In this document: one piece after another, positions 54,714 through 64,000 of the stretch
Layout of the letters: each line of letters starts with the position of its first letter
Numbering within the stretch: position 1 is the stretch's first letter
NCBI GenBank assembly: GCA_029204225.1
Contig: CM055100.1
Span: forward strand, 46,425,763-46,489,762
DNA: 64,000 nt
DNA from: Diphasiastrum complanatum
Lineage: Eukaryota; Streptophyta; Lycopodiopsida; Lycopodiales; Lycopodiaceae
Reading direction: 5' to 3'
Notes under the pieces: generated by a model
The model's input: only the letters and a program-made list of their open reading frames with translations
Databases searched by the model: none
What the model was told of the DNA's origin: nothing
Position numbers and translations under genes: made by a program

Positions 54714-57700
54714 ATGCCAGTGCGGGACCGAGGCCTTTGGGCCGAGGTTGAGCTTACCGACGGGGATGTGGGCACACACCATGGCTTAGGCACCCGCAGA
54801 TGGAGATGCTTGCATTGCGGTGGTCACTTCACGGGATCACTCACCAGGGTTAGGGCTCACTTGCTGCGGGTCAGAGGGCCAGATGGGCGGACATTGGGCA
54901 TATCTCATTGCCCCAGGATTTCTGATGAGGATCTGCAGAGGTTGTCTACCATGTACGGGCCCAATACTGCATCACAGGGTTCTAGACAGGGACAGGCAGC
55001 AGGAGCAGCTACAGGTAGGCATGCAGGAGGGCTCACAGGCAGACAGGCAGGGCCTACCATGGATATTGGGCCCAGTACAATCACGGGCAGGGCATGGTAT
55101 AGCTGTTGGGCGTAGTACATCATGGGTTGGGCATGGTACAGGTGCAGGGCCCAGTACATCACGGGCAGAGCATGGTACAGCTGCAGGGCCCAGTACAGCA
55201 CGGGCAGAGCATGGTTCAGGTGCAAGGTCCAGTACAGCACCTTCAGTTCCATCCGCAGCAGCAGCAGGACCATCAGATGAGCATGTTGGTTCAGCAGCAG
55301 CGGGTGCTTCTCGACCCTCCTCCTCGGAAGCAGATGCACCACATGCTTCGGCAGATGTTGCCAGAGAGAGTGACACACCCACAGATCAGCCATCCGTTGG
55401 GCACGCTAGACCACGAGCACCATATACACAGCAGAGAGGGGTTAGGCCCAGGCAGCAGACCCTTGATCGATGCGGCTGGCAGAGAGAGCAGCAGGCCCGT
55501 TGCACTCGACTGTGTGGCCAGTTCTTTTACGAGTGCGGTATTGCCTTTGCTGTTGCTGACAGTTGGGTGTTCAGGGAGTTCTGTGCACAGATGGCGGCCA
55601 TGGATGCTACATGGACACCTCCCAGGCGAGAGGCACTACGAGGGAGGTTGCTTCGTCAGGAGGAGGAGACCATCACGCGGGAGTTGAGTTCCATTCGCTC
55701 AGCTTGGCAGCAGTAAGTAACTTGTCTTTGTAATCTCTTTGCATGTGTTTAGGATTTACTGGTGCCGTAATTTTTGCATGTAGCTAATGGGTGTTTTGCG
55801 GCAGGTATGGATGCACGATATTGAGTGATGGATGGACCGACATTCGTCGGCGATCCGTCATCAATGTCTTGGTTTCTTGCCCGCTTGGCACAGTATTCCT
55901 ACGTGGCGTGGATGCCACTCGAGGTGGTGACGCCATCACAGCCGATTTCATATGGGAGGTCATTAGAGATGTTATTGCTGACATCGGAGTTGAGCACGTG
56001 GTTCAGGTTGTCACCGACAACGCCTCGAACTGCAAGCAGATGGGCGAGATTATGATGAGGGAGCACCCCAACATTGTGTGGACACCCTGTGTTGCACATT
56101 GCATAGACTTGCTCATCTATGACCTGTGTGCGCTTCCATGGATCAGAGAGGTATAGTTTGTTCTATTTGCTATGCTTTCTTCCTTCGATGCTGCTAACCA
56201 CATCTCAACTACTGTCTAAACTTTTTTACTGGGTGTTTGTGTTGCAGATCACTTCTACGGCCATGCACCTGGTCACTTTTGTCACCAGGAAGAGGCATGT
56301 GTTGGCCCTGTTCCGCACCTTCTCCACCCTAAACCTGAAGAAGCCCGCACCCACACGCTTTGCGTTTTACTTCTTGGTGCTAGAGCGATTGGTGGTGGTG
56401 AAGGATGCATTGCGGCAGATGGTTTCTAGCGTGGCCTTCCGGGACTTTACAGACCTCCTCCATTCGGCATTTTTCCAGTCCAATGTGTACGGCGACGAGT
56501 TCTGGAGAGCTGCTGAGGAGATTAGTGGGATCCTACTACCCATTTACAGAGTGCTGCGTCTGGTAGACCGTGAGGGGTGCACCCTCGGTCTCATTTACGA
56601 GTTCATGGAGCGCATCGGCGAGGGGATTCTGTTGTCAGCCTTGGACGAGCATAGGTATGACTCTTCAGTGTCTAGTTTGTTGTTTCTCACTCGAGTCTGA
56701 TGCGTTTCTTTTATGCTATGGTTTAGTGATTGTTGTAATTTGTCTGCTGCAGGAGGCGCGAGATCTCACGCATCTGGGAGGCCAGATGGGACTACTTCCA
56801 CCGACCCATCCACGCCGTAGCCCACATGTTGGACCCCTTGTGGCGCTCTACACGAGAGAGGGACGATCCGGAGCTGCACCGGGGATGGGTGGAGTACACG
56901 GAGCGCGTATGGCCTGGACCAGGTACGTGTGAGAAATCGTTTGGTAGCAATGTTACTGCAGTATTGTACTCATTGGTAGTGTCTGAATTCGAGGGGTCTT
57001 ACATGTGCCATGTTTTTCCTTTTGCCAACAGGTCCGATTCTGGCCAACATTGCAAGCCAGCTGCTCGCATTTGAGCGCTTCCAGTTTCCTTTCGATGGAG
57101 AGCAGAGTCGGCGGAGGGAGGATCAGTTGAGGCCCGTTACATGGTGGTGCATCCACGGGCGCAGCACAGGTGACCTGAGGCGATTGGCTGAGAGAGTCCT
57201 TGCACAGGACTGTTCTGCAGGAGCTTGTGAGCGGAATTGGAGCACCTGGGCCTTGTATCACACGCAGAAGAGGAACAGGTTGTCCATCGAGCAGTGTAGG
57301 CGGTTGGTGTTTGTGAACGCCAACGGCCGTATGCTGAGGCGCACACGAGGAGAGGGTCAAATGCTCGAGGTGAGTCACATCATCACCCCTTTTTTCTTGG
57401 TATGCTTTGATGAATTGATTTGCTTTCAAAATATGCAGTGAGTTGCACAATACTTGCCTAACAACAATGTATTGTTTTTGGTTGCAGGTGGACCCCGACA
57501 CTTGCTTGGTGGATTCGATAGCTGCTGCTCCTCGGGCACCACCCACACAGGAGGAGATGGATTATGAGATCCATAGAGAGCTCTACAGACAGGCACAGGC
57601 TGACGCACGGGCTTTACGGCGGCAGAGGAGGACAGAGAGGCAAAGCAAGAGGGCTGAGGAGGGAGATGACGAGGTCTCGGAGGGTGGAGAGATGCTCGGG

Positions 57701-58216
57701 GCAGACTATGTGGAGGAGGAGGAGTGGGTTGAGGGAGATACAGAGGAGGACGAGGAGATGTGGGCGGAGGCACAGGGGGATGACCTGGCTGACCTGCTGG
57801 TGGACCCTGATGCAGAGACAGAGGAGGAGCCAGCCATTCCTGCACGTAGGCCTAGGGGGAGACCTAGAGGTTCTAGGAGGGGGGGGCTGAGTACTCTTTT
57901 TGTAGACAGGAGTGGAGCATCACAGGCAGTCGTCGGCCAGGCATCATCACAGTGGGTAGGGCCATCCCAGGGCGTAGGGTTACGGCCACCTGACACACAG
58001 GCACGACGGAGTAGACACAGGGCTGGGGGCAGCCAGATGGGGGCCAGAGGAGGGGAGAGAGGCAGAGGCAAAGGCAGAGGTAGAGGCAGGGAGAGGGGGG
58101 TGGTCCAAAGCCAGGGCACGCAGGAGGGATCCAGAGCACGCAGCAGAGCCAGGGCCACACCACGGCATATGGCTCCCTCCAGTTCCGATTCATCTGCGGA
58201 CCCATGGGATCTGTAG
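54714..58216 (+). CDS. hAT transposase, six exons, one extra base in exon 1
   Basis: Exons 54714-55712, 55805-56150, 56248-56654, 56753-56922, 57032-57369 and 57488-58216, all introns GT-AG. Their sum (2,989 bp) is one base over a multiple of three. The surplus is an A at 55079/55080 in a run of 13-codon repeats, which shifts the frame to a stop at 55113; all later exons join in one frame. Domains: BED-type zinc finger with RWRCLHCGGHF and RVRAHLL (about residues 28-50); GPSTxRAxHG repeats (about 120-175); catalytic core with LSDGWTDIRRRS (Asp, exon 2), VVTDNASNC (Asp) and CVAHCIDLL; hAT dimerisation region with CERNWSTW (Glu, exon 5); acidic tail with an AT-hook-like RPRGRPRGSR (exon 6). It would excise and reinsert the element. 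Either a recent inactivation or a sequencing error. Confidence 0.88.
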
Positions 58217-58429
58217 TCCACAGATTCGGATGATTTATCCTACCATGACTCTGACGAGCCTTAGTTATATAGTTTTCATTACGTTCATGGAACATCATTG
58301 TACCCCTTTTTGGTGCCATGTGGCCCGATATTATATATTATGATGATCCTATTCACAGCATCGTCGTGATTCAGTATTGTTCTTTGTGGTTTTAGTTCAG
58401 TAACTTCGGTTTTATGGTTTATGATTTAT

Positions 58430-58628
<199 letters not shown>

Positions 58629-58969
58629 GGTTGTTTTGTCAAAAATTGTTTTATTTAAGGCTAAAGTTCAGAATGATTCAGCTAGGTTTTTGTTTAGCAT
58701 GGTTTTAGTTCCGTTTGTTGTGAATCGTGATCAGAGAGAGATAGAGAGAGGGAGAATCAGAGAAAGGGAGATTCCTGCTATGTTCACTGGGAATGCCCCA
58801 ATGTGTTCTCTTTTTTTATATGGGATGCAGCTTTAGCGTAAAGGGACCATCCTGCACCTGAAACAGTCGGCAAACTACACAATCATACTCCCCTCGATCA
58901 GAGCTTTCATCTGATACCCATATTGCACAAAAAAATTTCAAAAAAAAAAAAAAATTCGATTCTACACGA

Positions 58970-59043
58970 TTCTGGGAAAATCCCGAATCGCGAATCGGGA
59001 TCGCGATTCTGGATCGCGATTCGCGAATCGCGCTGCAACTCTG
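58970..59043 (+). repeat. Right terminal and subterminal repeats of the hAT element
   Basis: CGAATCGCGAATCGGGATCG and GGATCGCGATTCGCGAATCG lead into the inverted terminus GCGCTGCAACTCTG. It mirrors the left end. Confidence 0.88.
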
Positions 59044-60403
59044 ATTTAGATTGAGAAATGAATAGTCCTTGTGCTACTCTCCATACCTCAATCCCAAGAA
59101 AATATTGTAGTGAACCAAGATCTTTCATATCAAATTCTAATGAGAGATCTTTCTTGGTTCCCTGAATCATACTACGATTTGATCCTGTAATAATAAGGTC
59201 ATCCACATACATCACTACAATAACAATATGATTATTCCTGACCAAAACATAAGGTGTATGCTCCGAACTACTTCTCTGAAAGCCAAGCTCAAAGTATGCG
59301 TCAATTCTCGTGTACCACGCCCTGGATGCCTGCTTAATTCCATATAATGCCTTGTCCAACCTGCAAACCTTATCTTCATGTCCTGCTACTATGCATCCCT
59401 CTGGCTGCTCCATGTAGACTTCTTCCTCTAGAAATCCATTCAGGAATGCACTCTTTACATCCATTTGTTGAATATCCCATCCAAACTGAGCTGCCAATGA
59501 TAAAATACTCCTCATAGTAGTAGACTTAGCAACTGGTGCAAAAGTTTCCTCATAGTCAATCCCTTCCTGTTGAGCATAACCTTTTGCCACCAATCTTGGC
59601 TTATGTTTATCTATAGAACCATCTGATTTGTACTTAGTCCTATAGACCCACTTGCATCCAATGGCCTTTTTACCTGTAGGTAGCTGAACAAGTCTCCAAG
59701 TCTTGTTCTTCATGATTGAGTCGTACTCCTCATCCATAGCTTTCGTCCAAATATCCTCTTTTTCAGCCTCTCTGAAAGTAGATGGATCCTTGATCTCTAA
59801 TACTGTGGCCATATATGCAAAATGTACATCCCCATCTTCATGATGATCCTGTTGTCGAACCTCCCGTCGATCTTGATCTTCATGTTGCTTTTCAAGTCTA
59901 GTTGATCTCCTAGTTCCATGTGTACTGGACTCTCCCTGTTCCATAATAACACTATCCTTGATAGTTTCATAGTACCACCTAGGCAATCTTCTAGCTTCTG
60001 ATGTAGGATGCTTCCTGCTTGGTGAAGTAGGAGGTGAATAAGTATCCCATATACTTGACCTCTCCTTCCTCTTTCCTATCTCAACCAAAGACACTTTAGG
60101 TTCTTGAATTGGCGTAGGCGATACATGTGTCGATTCAGGTTCCTGTAATAACTTGTCACATAATATAGGGATTCCACCATCTTGATCCTTATCAAAATAT
60201 ATTTCTATATCTTTATGAGCTGCCTCCTCATCAAAGATTACATCCCTACTTATGATTATTTTCTTACTTTCCAAGTCATATAACCTGTATCCCTTCTCTT
60301 GATTATCATAACCAAGAAATAAACACTTGGTTGCCTTAGAATCCAATTTGCTCCTTGAATCCTTAGGTATGTGAGAATAAGCATTACTTCCAAACACTCT
60401 CAA
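59044..60403 (-). pseudogene. Copia integrase C-terminus and RT (upstream half)
   Basis: Reads MRVFGSNAYSHIPKDSRSKL, CLFLGYDNQEKGYRLYD, ISRDVIFDE, then a charged linker (SIWDTYSPPTSPSRKH). RT follows with GCKWVYRTKYKSDGSIDKHK, VAKGYAQQEGIDYEETFAPV, QQMDVKSAFLNGFLEEEVYM, LYGIKQASRAWYTRID, VMYVDDLIITGSN and YFLGIEVWR. It is intact until the hAT insertion at 59043; residues after QSK in this frame come from the transposon. Confidence 0.92.
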
Positions 60404-60566
60404 ATGACTTACATCTGGCTTCCGACCCGTGTAAGCTTCCTATGTAGTTCGATTCTCTACAACCTTTGTGGGACTTCGATTCAAAAGATAACCGCCGTCT
60501 TAACTGCTTCACCCCAAAACATATTTGGAAGATTTTTACTCTTGAGCATACTCCTCGCAGTTTCCA

Positions 60567-61130
60567 CTATGGACCAGTTCTTTCTTTTTCTGCAACTCCA
60601 TTTTGTTGAGGCGTGTCCGTATTTGCAAATTGTCTCTTTATACCTTGATCCTTGCAAAACACCTGAAATTCCGTAGAAAGATACTCTCCCCCTTTGTCCG
60701 AGCGAAGTATCTTAATTTGTCTATCTGTTTCTTTCTCCACTGGTGTCTTAAACCATGTGAAATATTTGAAAGCTTCACCCTTATTTTTCAGAAGATAGAT
60801 CCATGTCTTCCTAGAATTTTCATCCACAAACACCATAAAGTAACTTGCTCCCCCATAAGATTGAGTCTTCATAGGACCACACAAATTTGTATGAACAAGT
60901 TCTAGAACATTTTTCGCCCTGAATATACTAGGCAAATTTTTTTTTATATGATGCTTGCCTAAGACACAGCCTTCACAAACCTTGTGATCAGAAACGACTT
61001 GAGGTAGACCTGTAACCATGTTAAATTTCCTCAAGACTTGTAGACTTTTGTAATTCAGATGTCCATACCTCTCGTGCCATAACTTACTCAATGATTCAGT
61101 ATCCGCAACACTTGCCTGATGATCCACCAC
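60567..61130 (-). pseudogene. Copia integrase core with first Asp replaced
   Basis: The zinc finger has LWHERYGHLNYKSLQVL and CEGCVLGKH. Core: ELVHTNLCGPM, where the catalytic Asp of the usual HTDLCGP is Asn; ILRSDKGGEY (second Asp kept); DTPQQNGVAEKER (Glu kept). A frame change at about 60580 separates it from the frame at 60403. The Asn substitution alone would abolish strand transfer. Confidence 0.88.
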
Positions 61131-61136
61131 CTGAGC

Positions 61137-62419
61137 TTAAAGTTTATACAACCGCCCTGCAAGTATGCCCTCAGCTACTACTTCATCATTTTTCCACTTG
61201 ATGAGACACCGTTGTTCATCAAATTGCACCACCATGTGTTGCTTTGCAATAGCTGATACTGAGAGCAAGTTTTTCTTGATTCCTGGTACATAAAGCACAT
61301 CCTTTATGTTTCCAATCTTCCCTGAAGGTAATTGTACTTGTACTTTTCCAACTCCCTTTATATCATATGTGTAGTTGTCCCCCAACTTCACATTTGACCC
61401 ATCATCTAATTTTTGAAAATTAGATAGCTAGTCTCGCCTTTGTGTCATGTGCTTAGACGCTCCCGAATCAATAAACCAATAGTCTTCTTCTTTCGAGAAG
61501 GCACTACCAGAAGATGTCGATGCCGAAAACAACTCATAGTCTTCAAGATCTAAAGCACTCAATTTTGCATTAGAAGTTTCTTCTTCTTCAGCAAAATTTC
61601 CATCCTGCTTTTTCTTGAACTTGTTGTGCCAACACTCCTTTCCATAATGTCCTGATTTTCCGCAAATGAAGCAGTTTCCGTTTCGAACCACTTTCTTTCC
61701 ATCTTCTGACCGATTTGATTGATTCTCCTCCATATTGTGCTGCTTTTTCTTCTTCTTCTTCTTCCCTTTGCCACCCTTCTTGGAACTTTGCTCTTGCTTC
61801 TTTGCCAGGAATGCCTGTTCCTTGAAATCGTCCCTGTTGACAATATTTTGTCGTCTCATTTCTTCCTGTAGTAAGATGGCATTTAGCTCATCGAAAGAAG
61901 GCCTCGTTTCTCTTAATGATAGCATCATTACAAAGTTCTGATAGGCCAAAGGTAACTATTAAGTACAATGGATACCAATACTGAATCTTGAACACTTTCT
62001 CCAACTGCAATAAGTTGCCCTCTCAGATCTTTCACTCGAGTAAAGTAGTCCGTTACCGATTCACCTGTACCCATCTTCAACGTGTGAAGCTTATTAGTCA
62101 AGAACAAGATCCGTGACTGATTTACCGTCTCATACAAGTTCTTCAGTATATCCCAAGCCTCCTTGGGTCCAGCAGCATCTCTGATATGAGGTATAATCAT
62201 ATCTTTAACTGATAAGTTGATAATATGATGAGCTTTTCTTCTACATTTCTGATACTCCCGCAACTCCCTGTCAGTGGTAGGAGGTATCTCAACACTTGTG
62301 ACGGTATGCCAATATTCTCTATCTTGGAGAATATTTTGCACCTTGAACTTCCATATACTGTAGTTCGTTCCATCTAGCTTGCTAGGTTCCGGCAACACAA
62401 CGTCGTTCAATCCTGCCAT
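61137..62419 (-). pseudogene. Copia gag and protease of the split element
   Basis: Gag from the ATG at 62419 (62419-61928) reads KLDGTNYSIWKFKVQNIL and EAWDILKNLYETVNQSRILF. After a frame change it continues (61949-61428) with RPSFDELNAILLQEEMRRQ, a Lys-rich tract, CFICGKSGHYGKEC (CCHC knuckle, about 61640-61680) and DYWFIDSGASKHMT (protease active site, about 61440-61480). A stop at 61428 is followed by the protease C-terminus, IGNIKDVLYVPGIKKNLLSV (61391-61137). Confidence 0.88.
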
Positions 62420-62591
62420 AATGCTGACCTTTATAGCCTGATTTTTCAGCAATCATTGTCTCTTTGAATTTAATTAAGATTTCCTTTAAAAATCAATAAC
62501 CAAAATCTCTGCAAAAAGAGTAGCAAACAGATCAGCGATCTGGTTCCCAGCAACCAGCGTTCTGATTGTAAACAACTAGTAAACTTCTTCC

Positions 62592-62669
62592 GCGATCTGA
62601 TTTCTGTCCGGCAAACTGATTTCTGTCCAGCGATCTAATTTCGGTCCAGCGAACTGATTTCTGTCCAGC
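62592..62669. repeat. Four imperfect ~19-bp tandem units
   Basis: Units follow (A/C)GA(A/T)CT(G/A)ATTTC(T/G)GTCC(A/G)GC, just upstream (on the minus strand) of the copia gag, i.e. in its leader or LTR region. Confidence 0.75.
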
Positions 62670-62744
62670 ACTGCTCTGACAGCTGTCTGACAACGATCAG
62701 ATAGCGATCTGTAATCTGAAAACAATCCCTGCAACCAGCGATTG

Positions 62745-63510
62745 ACATGCGATTATTGGGAGCAAAGCTATTAATTCCGATTGTTCTTCCATAGAGACAA
62801 ATCAATATCAACAAAGCACCAATAAACTAGTTGACGATGATCAATTTGACAATCAAGATCAAGTTTTATCCAAGAGCCTTAATGATCAAGAGGAAGGTCA
62901 AAACAAAGAGGTTATTTATGAACAATGCAAACCTTTACAGTTACAGCTCATATGTGGAGTACGATCTGATTGTCAAGAATCACATCTCACTCCAATAATC
63001 AGAAGTTATGATTGCATTATTTATAATGATGTATATGGAATTACTTCTAAACATGGATCAAACGAGCGACATAACAAGGATGAAAAATTCAAATACCAAT
63101 ACCAATACAACAACGAGCTTTTTGATGATGAAAATGGTATTAACATTGCTTTAATTGTCGACCATTTAGAGTGTCTGATTTGGTATTGACAAAAGGAGTT
63201 GATGAAAATCTAACCATATTTCTTGGGTTAGATAATGTCATTAATTCTATTGTCAAGGAAAACAAGTTAAAATGGAAAGCAAATTCAAGGTTGTCAAATT
63301 CCTTGTGTCCAAATGATCAAGAGAATCCCCTTGTCGTTTGGGATTTGAAGAATCCAAATGATGAATTCATTGTTCTATCAAATGCATTGGCGCTACAAAA
63401 TGAAAACATCATTCCTTATTATGGAGCAATGTACAAGGCAGCAACACCGGATGCAGGGACAAAAAAAGATACATCAGGAATTGGATAGCCTATCCAATTA
63501 AGAAAGATAC
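62745..63510 (+). pseudogene. Unrecognised open frames at the 3' end of an LTR element
   Basis: A plus-strand frame without ATG is open from about 62745 to the TGA at 63187-63189 (about 148 codons; DDDQFDNQDQVLSKSLNDQ, YDCIIYNDVYGITSKHG). A second frame overlaps it from 63171 to 63488 (GVDENLTIFLGLDNVINSIV, PLVVWDLKNPNDEFIVLSN). The sequence is rich in Asp, Asn and Gln. I recognise no domain. It lies in the internal region just before a purine tract and LTR start at 63881-63890, the position where some LTR elements carry a third frame. Confidence 0.4.
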
Positions 63511-63619
63511 TGGGGAAGAAGACTACCGAATGTCTTGTTGCATGCATTCAGTCAACCCGTGCAGAACTAGATGTTACTATAGGCAATCCTACGTATAATA
63601 AATCTCTTCTTTGGTGATC

Positions 63620-63889
63620 TTATAAAATCTTTGGAATAAACTTGTAGATCAAAGGTTCATCTATAGAAGATTCATTGGGATCTTGCTCGATAATAATAAG
63701 TTGGAAGCAGAACTTGAGGCAACAATACTTGTCTAGCAAAGAATGGTGGTTGACGAAAATGATACATGGGAAACTTATTCCTACACTAAAGGTAGCCAGA
63801 GTGTTGTAACATTTGCCAGGGGATTCATAGCGCATGACACTTGACGGCGTATCACACGGTCTTCATTTTTTATGCCAAGTAGGGGGGAA
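63620..63889 (+). mobile_element. 3' end of an LTR retrotransposon with polypurine tract
   Basis: VVDENDTWETY (about 63744-63776) resembles the end of a gypsy chromodomain (compare DDDSWERVE at 35920). AGGGGGGAA at 63881-63889 is a purine tract that directly precedes an LTR start. Decayed; assignment to gypsy rests on these two signs. Confidence 0.5.
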
Positions 63890-64000
63890 TGTCATGTCCA
63901 GCATGTAATAAGCCCATGAGCTTAATATGCTAAATATAGCCATCGAACAATAGCACAGTTAATAAATTGGCTTGAACAATTGTGCCATATTTGTAAATAG
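63890..64000 (+). repeat. Start of a 3' LTR, cut by the window edge
   Basis: TGTCATGTCCAGCATG follows the purine tract and resembles the chromovirus LTR start TGTTATGTCCATG at 36004. The remaining 111 bp of the window are LTR. Confidence 0.6.

Overview
The window is nuclear DNA from a land plant with a large, transposon-rich genome. Evidence: two class XI (HAESA-like) leucine-rich-repeat receptor kinases with a GT-AG intron, a SIP1-type trihelix protein, plant Ty1/copia and Ty3/gypsy retrotransposons primed by initiator tRNA-Met, and a multi-intron hAT transposon. I cannot name the species; TE density and nesting would fit a gymnosperm, a fern or a large angiosperm genome.

Layout. 1-1.5 kb: decayed Ty3/gypsy (OTA/Tat-like) integrase and RNase H, minus strand. 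3.5-5.5 kb: a dispersed repeat joined to a copia RT fragment, then two tandem tRNA-derived (SINE-like) units. 5.7-8.9 kb: intact receptor kinase 1. 9.6-20.8 kb: an old gypsy element with paired LTRs, whose 3' LTR is split by a younger copia element (14827-20757) with perfect 5-bp target-site duplications. That copia element has lost its reverse transcriptase, and a long foreign open frame sits in its place. 22-28 kb: microsatellite, an uncharacterised decayed protein region with a 1.04-kb direct duplication, and minisatellites. 29.2-32.4 kb: receptor kinase 2, a paralogue broken by one inserted base. 33.4-34.4 kb: C-terminus of a non-LTR retroelement. 34.6-36.4 kb: chromovirus-type gypsy 3' end. 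36.5-39 kb: decayed copia. 39.4-50.5 kb: a cluster of OTA-type gypsy sequence (one minus-strand gag-to-integrase element, one plus-strand gag) with two copies of an unrecognised protein and arrays of a short CTCGACCGA motif. 51.4-52 kb: trihelix gene. 53-62.4 kb: copia element split by a 5,279-bp hAT transposon (53765-59043) with 8-bp target-site duplications. 62.7-64 kb: 3' end and LTR start of another LTR element.

Host genes are few: one intact receptor kinase, its frameshifted paralogue, and the trihelix gene. The kinases are an old dispersed duplication later pushed about 20 kb apart by insertions; a 356-bp stretch of perfect identity suggests gene conversion. Everything else of size is mobile DNA, and the nesting gives a clear insertion order: old gypsy then copia at 9-21 kb, copia then hAT at 53-62 kb.

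Best candidates for undescribed biology: the uncharacterised protein family seen in two clear copies and one distant copy beside gypsy gag/pol, with its CTCGACCGA arrays; and the copia element with a foreign open frame in place of RT. All motif calls and identity counts were made by eye.
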